64,000 nt of DNA, taken from assembly GCF_015291625.1 (NCBI RefSeq), contig NZ_CP030047.1, forward strand, positions 2,852,001-2,916,000. Reading direction: 5' to 3'. The DNA comes from Bradyrhizobium sp. CCBAU 53421. GTDB taxonomy: Bacteria > Pseudomonadota > Alphaproteobacteria > Rhizobiales > Xanthobacteraceae. The position numbers and the translations under genes are program-made. Positions 19,010 to 30,947 of this stretch are shown one piece after another; within the stretch, counting starts at the first letter, position 1; every line of letters starts with the position of its first letter. The notes beneath the pieces are model-generated. The model did not search any database and had not been told where the DNA came from. It worked only from the letters and a program-made list of their open reading frames with translations.

Positions 19010-19972
19010 ATGAAGTTCAGCCGTCAGACAACGCTTCGGTCGCAAGCCACCGTGACTGGCGTAGGCGTTCATTCCGGTCTTCCTGTCAGTCTCACGCTGG
19101 GACCTGCACCTGTCGATGCGGGTTTTATTTTTGTCCGCACCGGTCTCGACGGTGCCGACCGCGAGGTCACCGCCACCGCCGACGCCGTGATCGCGACCGA
19201 GTTCGCGACGGTGCTGGGTGACCTCGAAGGGCCGCTGGTTTCGACCGCGGAACATGTTCTCGCCGCGCTGCGCGGCATGGGTGTCGACAACGCCACCATC
19301 GAAGTCGATGGGGCGGAAGTTCCGATCATGGACGGCAGCGCCGCGGCGTTCGTCGCAGCCATCGATCAGGCCGGCATCGTGACCCAGCCCGCCGTCCGCC
19401 GCTTCATCCAGGTGCTGAAGCCGGTGCAGGTCAAGATCGGCGATGCAATGGGCGAGCTGCGCCCGTTCGCCGGCGGCTTCCGCACCGAAGTCGAGATCGA
19501 TTTCGCCAACCAGGTGATCGGCCGCCAGACCTTCTCCTTCGATCTGTCGCCGGAAGGCTTCCGCCGCGAGGTCGCGCGCGCCCGCACCTTCGGCTGCATG
19601 AGCGACGTGGCCCGGCTGTGGGGCGCAGGCTTCGCGCTCGGCGCCTCCTTCGACAACACCGTGGTGTTCGACGAGGCCCGCCTGCTCAACGTCGAGGGCC
19701 TGCGCTACGCCGACGAATGCGCCCGCCACAAGGTGCTCGACGTGATCGGCGATCTCGCGTTGGCCGGCCTGCCGCTGCTCGGCAGCTATCGTTCGGTCCG
19801 GGGCGGCCACAAGCTCAACAATGCGGTGCTGAAGGCGCTGCTCGCCGACCGCAGCGCCTGGCGCGTGGTCGAATCGGAAACCGCCCGGCGGCCGGTCCGC
19901 GGCCATGTCGAAGCCGGTGCAGGCACCGTTGGCGGCCTCGTCGCCCCGGCCTACGGCCCGGACGTGTCCTGA
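19010..19972 (+). CDS. lpxC: UDP-3-O-acyl-GlcNAc deacetylase LpxC
   Basis: Zinc deacetylase catalysing the committed step of lipid A synthesis. The 320-residue protein has the zinc histidine in STAEHVLAAL, the second histidine and aspartate ligands in CARHKVLDVIGD, and the catalytic histidine in RGGHKLNN. LpxC normally closes the dcw cluster in Proteobacteria, as here. Length is slightly longer than in E. coli, normal for Rhizobiales. Confidence 0.97.
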   Translation: MKFSRQTTLRSQATVTGVGVHSGLPVSLTLGPAPVDAGFIFVRTGLDGADREVTATADAVIATEFATVLGDLEGPLVSTAEHVLAALRGMGVDNATIEVDGAEVPIMDGSAAAFVAAIDQAGIVTQPAVRRFIQVLKPVQVKIGDAMGELRPFAGGFRTEVEIDFANQVIGRQTFSFDLSPEGFRREVARARTFGCMSDVARLWGAGFALGASFDNTVVFDEARLLNVEGLRYADECARHKVLDVIGDLALAGLPLLGSYRSVRGGHKLNNAVLKALLADRSAWRVVESETARRPVRGHVEAGAGTVGGLVAPAYGPDVS

Positions 19973-20246
19973 TCGCCCAAATCTCCTGATTGCCAAGTCC
20001 TGATCGTCTAGGCGGTCGGGCCCAATTTCCGTAATAACCACAGCAGGCTGTGAGCTTCGCCGGGTCGCCTTATTCCCGGCGGATTGGCTCCCTATTCGGT
20101 TGGTCCACGGTCATTTTTCGGTTAAACAGGCCTGCGGCTGCCTGATACGGCGCCAACGGCACGAGATGTATTACATCCATGATCGCGGTTCATGGGTGGA
20201 GTGGGGTCGCCGTTAACCGCATCAAAGGCGTCAGGTTTTACAATTC

Positions 20247-21155
20247 ATGTCGGCAATGCGTATGGCGCTCGAACCACGCTTCTCTTCTGACGTCTCCGGC
20301 CTGACCAAGGCCGTGCGCACGCTGCGTTTCGCGGCGGGCCTGATCGTGCTGGCGTTGCCGCTCTCAGGCTGCGGCACCGGCGCGCTGTGGGACAAGTTCA
20401 TGGCCAAGGACGACACGTTCGTCGATGAGCCCGCGGACAAGCTCTACAATGAGGGCTTGTACATGATGAACGAGAAGAAGGATCTGAAGGCCGCCTCGAA
20501 GAAGTTCGAGGAAGTCGACCGTCAGCATCCCTATTCGGACTGGGCCCGCAAGTCGCTCCTGATGTCGGCCTATTCGTATTACCAGGCGGGCGACTACGAC
20601 AGCTGCATCGGCTCCGCCACCCGCTACGTCACGCTGCATCCCGGCAGCCCGGATGCGTCCTACGCCCAGTACCTGATCGCGGCGTCGCATTTCGACCAGA
20701 TCCCGGACATCTCGCGCGACCAGGGCCGCACCGAGAAGGCGATCGCCGCGCTCGAAGAAGTGGTGCGCAAATATCCGACCTCGGAATACGCCACCCAGGC
20801 CAAGAACAAGATCCAGGCCGCGCGCGACCAGCTCGCCGGCAAGGAGATGGCGGTCGGGCGCTATTATATCGAGAAGCGCGACTTCACCGCCGCAATCAAC
20901 CGCTTCAAGACCGTGGTCACCCAGTACCAGACCACCCGCCACGTCGAAGAGGCGCTCTACCGGCTCACCGAGGCCTATATGGCGATCGGCATTGTCGGCG
21001 AGGCGCAGACCGCGGCTGCGGTGCTCGGCCACAATTTTCCGGACAGCCGCTGGTACAAGGACGCGTATAATCTAGTAAAGTCCGGCGGTCTCGAGCCGAG
21101 CGAGAATCAGGGATCCTGGATCAGCAGGACCTTCAAGAAGATAGGTCTCGGCTAG
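20247..21155 (+). CDS. bamD: Outer-membrane assembly lipoprotein BamD
   Basis: Essential lipoprotein of the BAM complex that folds beta-barrel proteins into the outer membrane. The 302-residue precursor has a hydrophobic stretch AAGLIVLALPLSGC whose Cys is the lipidation site, then tetratricopeptide-like repeats (YNEGLYMMNEKKDLKAASKKFEEV and following). A 274-base gap precedes it, with GTTAAC at 20212-20217. recN follows after 13 bases. Confidence 0.95.
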   Translation: MSAMRMALEPRFSSDVSGLTKAVRTLRFAAGLIVLALPLSGCGTGALWDKFMAKDDTFVDEPADKLYNEGLYMMNEKKDLKAASKKFEEVDRQHPYSDWARKSLLMSAYSYYQAGDYDSCIGSATRYVTLHPGSPDASYAQYLIAASHFDQIPDISRDQGRTEKAIAALEEVVRKYPTSEYATQAKNKIQAARDQLAGKEMAVGRYYIEKRDFTAAINRFKTVVTQYQTTRHVEEALYRLTEAYMAIGIVGEAQTAAAVLGHNFPDSRWYKDAYNLVKSGGLEPSENQGSWISRTFKKIGLG

Positions 21156-21168
21156 GAATTGTCCTCGC

Positions 21169-24994
<3,826 letters not shown>

Positions 24995-25020
24995 GGGCGC
25001 AGCTGTGCCGCGTGCTCCAC

Positions 25021-25121
25021 TGTCGTCCTCCGCGAAAGCGGGGTACCCAGTATTCCAGAGACAGTCATTGTTGAGCCGATAGGCCGCGGCGTACTGGATC
25101 CCCGCATGCGCGGGAATGACG
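25021..25121. repeat. TGTCGTCCTCCGCGAAAGCG repeat, copy 1
   Basis: About 101 bases with imperfect terminal complementarity (CCGCGAAAGCGGGG at the left, CCCCGCATGCGCGGG at the right). The same element recurs in the same orientation at 26593-26695, sharing TACTGGATCC, CCAGTATTCCAGAG and GATAGGCCGCGGCG. The two copies bracket the MFS gene. Confidence 0.85.
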
Positions 25122-25148
25122 AGTTGAGGTGTGGCGCGAGCGCCGCTC

Positions 25149-26441
25149 TCACATCATCCCCTGCTCATCCTCCTCGGCCTGCGCGATCAGCTCTTCGCTC
25201 ACCACCACGTTCCGCCGCGGCACCACGAAGATCATGGTGCAGGCGCAGGCGAGCGAGATCGCGAAAAGCGCCGATGTCAGCGGCAGCGTGGTGGTGGAGT
25301 GGCCGCCGAGATAGGCTCCGAACTGCGAGATCAGCGAGCCGATGCCCTGCTGCAGGAAGCCCATGGCGCCCGAGGCGGTCCCGGCGGCCTCTGGGCGGAT
25401 GCTGATGGCGCCGGCGGCGGAATTGGCCATTACGAAGGCATTGGCGACCATCACGATCATCTGGGTGCCGAACAGCCAAAGCGGCGCCTGGTTCAGCCCG
25501 GCGAAACTCCAGATCAGGTTCAAGAGACTGCCGCCGACCTGCAGCGCAAGACCGAACCAGATCAGTTTCTCCAGCGAGTGCCGCGGCGCGAACCGCACGC
25601 ACAAGAGATTGCCGATGAAGTAGCCGAACCCCGTCATCGCGAACCACGCGCCGTATTCGGCGCTGCTGCGGCCCATCTGGGTCACCACGATGTAGGGGCC
25701 GCCGCCGGCGAAGGCGAAGATGATCTGTGAGGCCAGCACCTGGCACAGCAGATAGCCGACGAAGGCGCGGCTGCGCATCAGTCTGCCGAGGTCGCCGCGA
25801 AAGCTCGAGCTGTCGGCGCGGTCGCGGCGGGTTTCCGGCAGCGCCAACGCGATGAAGATCGTGACGCTCAGCGACGCCGCGGTGATGAGATAGAGGATCG
25901 CACGCCAGCCGAATGTGGTCTCCAACAGGCCGCCGGTCAGCGGGCTCACCATCTGCGCGATCATCAGCGCGGCGACGACGAGGCTGATCATGGCGCCGAC
26001 CCGCTCGCGCGGATAGAGGTCGCGGATGATGGCGCGGCTGATCACCATGCCGCTGGCACCGCCAAGCGCCTGGAAGAAGCGCGCCGCGATCAGCTGCGGC
26101 AGCGTTTCGGCGAACACTGAGCCGATGCCCGCCAGCACCATCAGGCCGAGGCCCGACAGCAGCACCGGGCGACGGCCGAACTTGTCGGACAGCGGCCCCA
26201 TGATCAGCTGCGACAGCGCGATGCCGACCATGTAGAGCGACACGGTCATCTGCGCGATTCCGATGTCGCGGCCGAACGTGGTCGCCAGCACCGGCAGCGC
26301 AGGAACCAGCATGTAGAGCGAGATCGGCGCGACGCCCGTCATCACGACGAGCATCAGCAGCATGACCTTCGATGTCGCGATGTTGTTGTCTCTAGTGTTG
26401 TCTTGGGCCGCGCCGGGCGGCTTGCCCATCACGCCGTGCAT
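25149..26441 (-). CDS. Bcr/CflA-type multidrug MFS exporter
   Basis: Inner-membrane proton-driven exporter of the drug:H+ antiporter-1 (12-helix) type. The 430-residue protein has the family motif A loop GPLSDKFGRRPVLLSGL between helices 2 and 3, RALIFQALGG-like GARFFQALGGASGMVISRAIIRD in helix 4 and a C-terminal half with repeated hydrophobic helices. The start could be the ATG at 26441 or at 26429. It is transcribed against the dcw cluster and stands alone between two copies of one repeat. Substrate unknown. Confidence 0.85.
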   Translation of the reverse strand: MHGVMGKPPGAAQDNTRDNNIATSKVMLLMLVVMTGVAPISLYMLVPALPVLATTFGRDIGIAQMTVSLYMVGIALSQLIMGPLSDKFGRRPVLLSGLGLMVLAGIGSVFAETLPQLIAARFFQALGGASGMVISRAIIRDLYPRERVGAMISLVVAALMIAQMVSPLTGGLLETTFGWRAILYLITAASLSVTIFIALALPETRRDRADSSSFRGDLGRLMRSRAFVGYLLCQVLASQIIFAFAGGGPYIVVTQMGRSSAEYGAWFAMTGFGYFIGNLLCVRFAPRHSLEKLIWFGLALQVGGSLLNLIWSFAGLNQAPLWLFGTQMIVMVANAFVMANSAAGAISIRPEAAGTASGAMGFLQQGIGSLISQFGAYLGGHSTTTLPLTSALFAISLACACTMIFVVPRRNVVVSEELIAQAEEDEQGMM

Positions 26442-26592
26442 TCAGGTCCGATCCAGCATTGTGCAACGACTGTAGCGTGCCCGTTCGCGCGGAATACGCG
26501 TGTTTCGGCATACGCCCATGCGATTTCGGGAGATGCAGCGGTGATGTTTCGTCTCGCGCAACAAGTCCACCGGTGTCACCAGCGCATTCCGC

Positions 26593-26695
26593 TGTCGTCC
26601 TCCGCGAAAGCGGGGGACCCAGTATTCCAGAGGCAGGTGTATTTGAATTGATAGGCCGCGGCGTACTGGATCCCCCGCTTTCGCGGGGGATGACA
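26593..26695. repeat. TGTCGTCCTCCGCGAAAGCG repeat, copy 2
   Basis: About 103 bases, same orientation and nearly the same length as copy 1 at 25021. Its arms pair better (CCGCGAAAGCGGGGGA with TCCCCCGCTTTCGCGG), so this copy may be less decayed. Confidence 0.85.
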
Positions 26696-26733
26696 GCGAG
26701 TACGAGGAGAGAATGACGGTAAACTCGGCGCCG

Positions 26734-28563
26734 CTACGTCAGCGCCGCCGTTGCCTCATCTAGCCACAGCTTCGTCGCGTCGTCGTCGAGGTGCGGCCGC
26801 ACCACCCGCGCGACGCGGGCGTGGTAGTCGTTGAGCCAGCGCAGCTCGTCTTCGCTCAGCATGCTCACCTCGATCAGTCGGCGATCGATCGGCGCCAGGG
26901 TCAGCGTCTCGAATGCGTTGACCGGCTTCTCGGCGCCGGCAATGTCGGTGCCGATCACGAGTTCGAGGTTCTCGATCCTGATGCCGTAGGCGTCGGTCTT
27001 GTAGTAGCCGGGCTCGTTGGACAGGATCATGCCGCGCTTCAGCGGCGTGGTGCCGAGCTTGGAAATCCGCGCGGGCCCTTCATGGACGCTGAGATAGCTG
27101 CCGACGCCGTGGCCGGTGCCGTGCTCGAAATCGATCCCGGCCTGCCAGAGATATTGCCGCGCAAAACTGTCGAGCTGCGCGCCGGTGGTGCCGTCGGGGA
27201 AGATCGCCCGGGCGATCGCGATATGGCCGCGCAGCACGCGGGTGAAGCGGTCGCGCATCTCGTCGGTCGGCTTGCCGATCGCGATGGTGCGGGTGACGTC
27301 GGTGGTGCCGTCCTCATATTGCGCGCCGGAATCGATCAGCAGGAGATCGCCGGGCTCGATGCGGCGGTTGCTCTTGCGCGTCACGCGGTAATGCACGATG
27401 GCGCCGTTCGGCCCGGTGCCGGCGATGGTCGGGAACGAGACGTCCTTCAGTGCGCCGGTCTGGCGCCTGAAGGTTTCCAGCGCCTCGACCGTATCGATTT
27501 CGGTGAGGCGGCCCGAGGGCGCCTCGCGGTCGATCCAGGCGAGGAAGCGCGTCAGTGCCACCGCGTCGCGCTGATGCGCCGTCCGCGTGCCCTCGATCTC
27601 GGTGAGGTTCTTGACCGCCTTCAGCAGGCTGACCGGATCGCTGCCGCGCACCGGCTTGCCGCCGGCGCCCGCAATCAGGCGGCTCAACGCGTCTGCCGCG
27701 GTCGCGCTGTCGAGTGCGATCGAGGCGCCGCGCCTGGCGAGCTCCGTGAGCTTCGGTGTCAGCGCCGCCGGCTCCTCGACATCGGCGGACTGCTCGAGAT
27801 GGTCGCGGGCCGCGTTGGACAGCTTGCGGTGATCGATGAAAACCTGCGGCCGGCCTTCCTTCGGCACCAGCGCGTAGGACAGCGGCAGCGGCGTATGCGA
27901 GACGTCGGCGCCGCGGATGTTGAAGGTCCAGGCCACCGCGTGGCTGTCGGAGAGCACCAGCGCATCGACGCCGAGCTTGTTGATCTCGAGCCGGATGCGC
28001 TTCAGCTTCTCGGCCTCGATCTCGCCGGAAAACTGCGCGCCGTGGATCGCGACCGGGCCGAGCGGCGGAGCCGGCCGTTCGTGCCAGACCGTATCGATCG
28101 GGTTGCTGTCGACGGCGACCAGCTCGGCGCCGGCCTTGGCGCACGCGGCTGCCAGCCGTTCGGCTGCCGCAGAAGTGTGCAGCCAGGGGTCAAATCCTAG
28201 GCGATCGCCGGCTGCCAGATGCCGGGTCAGCCAGTGCTCCGGCGGCGGCTCGACCAGCGGCTCGACCTGCCAGGCCTTGCGGTCGACCTGCTTGCCGGCC
28301 TGCAGCGTGTAGCGTCCGTCGACGAACAGGGCGGCTTCCTGGCTCAGCACGATCGCGAGCCCGGCCGATCCGGTGAAGCCGGTCAGCCAGGCGAGCCGCT
28401 CCTCGGACGCCGCAACATACTCATTCTGCTGCTGGTCGGCGCGCGGAACCACAAAGCCGGTCAGCTTGCGCCGCGCCAGTTCCTCGCGCAGCGCGCTCAA
28501 GCGCGCGGTCAGGGCCACGCCGCCTTCGGGCTCTTCGAACGTCTGGAAATGGGCTTCGAACAT
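26734..28563 (-). CDS. pepP: M24B aminopeptidase P (Xaa-Pro aminopeptidase), long form
   Basis: Cytoplasmic metallopeptidase removing N-terminal residues before proline. The 609-residue protein has two creatinase-like N-terminal domains and a pita-bread catalytic domain. Metal ligands are visible: Asp residues in LLIDSGAQYEDGTTDVTRT, His in GTGHGVGSYLSVHEG, Glu in SNEPGYY and Glu in IRIENLE. The three-domain layout of about 600 residues resembles the eukaryotic cytosolic enzyme XPNPEP1 more than the 440-residue E. coli PepP. Stand-alone gene. Confidence 0.92.
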   Translation of the reverse strand: MFEAHFQTFEEPEGGVALTARLSALREELARRKLTGFVVPRADQQQNEYVAASEERLAWLTGFTGSAGLAIVLSQEAALFVDGRYTLQAGKQVDRKAWQVEPLVEPPPEHWLTRHLAAGDRLGFDPWLHTSAAAERLAAACAKAGAELVAVDSNPIDTVWHERPAPPLGPVAIHGAQFSGEIEAEKLKRIRLEINKLGVDALVLSDSHAVAWTFNIRGADVSHTPLPLSYALVPKEGRPQVFIDHRKLSNAARDHLEQSADVEEPAALTPKLTELARRGASIALDSATAADALSRLIAGAGGKPVRGSDPVSLLKAVKNLTEIEGTRTAHQRDAVALTRFLAWIDREAPSGRLTEIDTVEALETFRRQTGALKDVSFPTIAGTGPNGAIVHYRVTRKSNRRIEPGDLLLIDSGAQYEDGTTDVTRTIAIGKPTDEMRDRFTRVLRGHIAIARAIFPDGTTGAQLDSFARQYLWQAGIDFEHGTGHGVGSYLSVHEGPARISKLGTTPLKRGMILSNEPGYYKTDAYGIRIENLELVIGTDIAGAEKPVNAFETLTLAPIDRRLIEVSMLSEDELRWLNDYHARVARVVRPHLDDDATKLWLDEATAALT

Positions 28564-28750
28564 CGCCTTCGCACTTTCTTCGGATCCAGCATGGTCTTCG
28601 CGCCGACGCGCTGAGGCATGACCACATTTTTGGCATAACTTATGCTTGAATCATGGCATAGTGGAAGAGACCGAACGATGTCCACCATCGCCGGTCAAGC
28701 GTACGGGGAGTGTCCAGGAGTGTCTCAACTCAACGGTGAGGAGATGCACG

Positions 28751-28936
28751 ATGCCTGCATTCACGTTTGAGAAGATCTCGCCGCCGGTTCGCCGCGGGCC
28801 GGTCGCGCCGGTCGAACAGAAGCAACGTGGCGTCATCGTGCAGATGCTCGACCGTCTGGTCGAGGCGCGGGCGAGGCGTGCAGCCCGTCAGGACAAGGTC
28901 GAGACCGCCGGCCACGATTCCGCAGCACCCGAATAG
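28751..28936 (+). CDS. Small hypothetical protein, 61 residues
   Basis: Begins MPAFTFEKISPPVRRGPVAP and has a basic helix-forming segment (IVQMLDRLVEARARRAARQDK). The ATG at 28751 is preceded by AGGAGA at good spacing, which supports translation. No signal peptide, membrane helix or known domain. Divergent from pepP, convergent with the Cys-cluster gene. I believe similar short proteins occur in other Bradyrhizobium but cannot verify it here. Confidence 0.6.
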   Translation: MPAFTFEKISPPVRRGPVAPVEQKQRGVIVQMLDRLVEARARRAARQDKVETAGHDSAAPE

Positions 28937-28954
28937 CCAATCCGCGGACCGCGC

Positions 28955-29461
28955 TTACGGTGCGAGGTCGGTCGCCTTTACCACGGTCACATTGACGACC
29001 CGGGTGCCCTCGAGCTCGCGCACGATCCGCTCATCGGGGCCGACGATACCCAGATCGAAGTCGCGCTCCGCCGTCACCAGCGTCACGCGCCGACCAACGA
29101 TGACGACGACGGTCATGTCGAGCGTCTCGCCGGAGACCGCCCATTCCCTGAGCTCGTTGCGGAACGGCTCCCTGCGCCAAGCGTCGGGGAAGCCCGGGTC
29201 GCATCTGACCTCGAGGCCGTCGTCCGACGTGGTCAGGACGAGCTTTGATCTCGAGGGCTTCCAGTGCTCTTCCAGCAGGTCATTGACCAGCCAGACGCAG
29301 CTGAACGCGCGGCACTCCGCCGGCCGACCCGGATAGATCCGGCAGCCGCGCCCCGGCTTGCAATGCGGGCACCATGCGTTGGCCGGCTTCGCCAGCTCCT
29401 CGATCGCCATCACCTTGCAGCAGAGCGTGCAGTCACCGCACTGTCTGCCGGTGGCGGTCAT
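28955..29461 (-). CDS. YkgJ-type cysteine-cluster protein
   Basis: The 168-residue protein starts with CGDCTLCC (Cys 8, 11, 14, 15) and continues with WCPHC, GCRIY, ECRAFSC, the pattern of the CxxCxxCC family thought to bind zinc or iron. No enzymatic role is established. Its ATG lies one base beyond the prmA stop, so the two are co-transcribed from prmA. Confidence 0.85.
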   Translation of the reverse strand: MTATGRQCGDCTLCCKVMAIEELAKPANAWCPHCKPGRGCRIYPGRPAECRAFSCVWLVNDLLEEHWKPSRSKLVLTTSDDGLEVRCDPGFPDAWRREPFRNELREWAVSGETLDMTVVVIVGRRVTLVTAERDFDLGIVGPDERIVRELEGTRVVNVTVVKATDLAP

Positions 29462-29462
29462 C

Positions 29463-30350
29463 TCACCTGACCGACCGCAGCAGCAGGCTGCTCCAGCCCT
29501 CGATCCTCAGATGCCGCAGCGGCACCAGCCCGCGGGCGCGATAGGCGGCGATGACCGCCGGCGCCTGGTGTGTCAGCAGGCCGGACAGAATGACCTGCGC
29601 CGACGAAGCGAGGTGCCGTGTCATCGGCCCCGCCAATTGGCGCAGCGGGTTGGCGAGGATGTTGGCGAGCACCAGGTCAAACGGCCCGTCCTCGGCAAAG
29701 CGCGGCGCGGCAAAGCCGGTGGCGCGGATCACGTCCACCAGATGTCCGGCGCCGTTGAGCCAAGCGTTCTCCTCGGCGACCCTGACCGACGGCGGGTCGA
29801 TGTCGCTCGCCAGCACCTTGCCGTGCAGCGCCTTGGCGGCGGCGATCCCCAGCACGCCGGTCCCGGTGCCGAGGTCGAGCACCCGGCGGGGCTGGTAGGC
29901 CTTCAGCACGTGGTCGAGCAGCAGCAGGCAGCCGCGCGTGGTGCCGTGATGGCCGGTGCCGAAGGCGAGCGCCGCCTCGATCTCGATCCCGAGCTTGTTG
30001 GGCGGTATCTTGTGCCGGTCATGCTGGCCGTGGACGATGAAGCGGCCGGCCGCAACCGGGACCAAATCTTCCAGGCTGGCCTTGACCCAGTCCTTCGCCT
30101 CGACGGTGTCAAATACCAAAGTCGATGCGACATCCTGTCGCATGATTACCTGCCCGATCAGCTCGGTCAGCAAGGTCTGGTCCGGCGCCTCGGCAAAGTG
30201 GACGGTGACGTCCCAGCGGCCGTCGGGCCGCTCGAAGGCTGCAAAAGCCGCCTGATCCTCGAAATACATTTCGGACAGCGCGTCGACCACGCGTTTTGCG
30301 GTCGATTCGTCTGGAAGGGTGATGCTGGCGCGGTGCGTGGACGGGGTCAT
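29463..30350 (-). CDS. prmA: Ribosomal protein L11 methyltransferase PrmA
   Basis: SAM-dependent enzyme that trimethylates lysines of ribosomal protein L11. The 295-residue protein has an N-terminal L11-recognition domain and a Rossmann methyltransferase with LDLGTGTGVLGIAAAK (SAM motif I), the family-specific AFGTGHHGTTRGCLLLLD, and motif IV in DLVLANILANPL. Standard length. Confidence 0.95.
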   Translation of the reverse strand: MTPSTHRASITLPDESTAKRVVDALSEMYFEDQAAFAAFERPDGRWDVTVHFAEAPDQTLLTELIGQVIMRQDVASTLVFDTVEAKDWVKASLEDLVPVAAGRFIVHGQHDRHKIPPNKLGIEIEAALAFGTGHHGTTRGCLLLLDHVLKAYQPRRVLDLGTGTGVLGIAAAKALHGKVLASDIDPPSVRVAEENAWLNGAGHLVDVIRATGFAAPRFAEDGPFDLVLANILANPLRQLAGPMTRHLASSAQVILSGLLTHQAPAVIAAYRARGLVPLRHLRIEGWSSLLLRSVR

Positions 30351-30521
30351 CGGAGGCCGGTAGCGCGGTTTTTGTTAAAATTTCAAGCCGGATTCAATCG
30401 AATATCGCGAGAATTGATAGGTTCCCGATTCAGACAACCTTAGATGTCGCCGTACTACTACGGTGGCGGAACTCGGGAATACCCTGCGTTCCAGGGCATC
30501 ACAACCAAGGGCAGGGCTGCA

Positions 30522-30686
30522 ATGAAGGCTATTTTCGTTAGATTTTTGAAGAATGAATCCGGCGCGACCGCCATCGAATACGGACTGATTGCGACCGGCA
30601 TTGCGATTGCGATTATCGCTGCGGTGAATGGCGTCGGCACGAACCTGAGCGGGACGTTCAGCACGATCGCCGGCTCGCTCAAGTAA
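30522..30686 (+). CDS. Flp-family type IVb pilin, orphan
   Basis: Small pilin of 54 residues. The precursor has a short basic leader MKAIFVRFLKNESG and prepilin-peptidase site G/ATAIEYGLIA, followed by a hydrophobic helix (IATGIAIAIIAAVNGVG). The conserved Glu-Tyr pair after the cleavage site is present. I choose the ATG at 30522 because AGGG lies upstream and the family leader begins there. No tad/cpa assembly genes are nearby, so export would rely on genes elsewhere. A terminator follows 26 bases downstream. Confidence 0.9.
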   Translation: MKAIFVRFLKNESGATAIEYGLIATGIAIAIIAAVNGVGTNLSGTFSTIAGSLK

Positions 30687-30712
30687 TTTCGCAGGCGGCG
30701 TTCTCGAGCAAG

Positions 30713-30743
30713 CACCGGGCAATGAGGCCCGGTGTTTTCTTTT
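30713..30743 (+). terminator. Rho-independent terminator after the Flp pilin gene
   Basis: Stem CACCGGGC (30713-30720), 6-base loop, stem GCCCGGTG (30727-30734), then TTTTCTTTT. Perfect 8-base stem. Confidence 0.9.
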
Positions 30744-30947
30744 GACGGGTTGTCCACAGAGCCTCACGCAGCCTGTCAACAAGACGTCCAGCGCGTTGTC
30801 CCTGGGTTGTCGGCCACCGTTGCACAGGCCGTGCACCGGGATACGCACCGATTGTCCCGCCAGGGGAAACCAGGTCTGACCACGGTCGGCCCACAGCTTT
30901 CTCAACACACCTGTCCACAGCTTGGTCCGGCCATGACCGCGTCCGCT

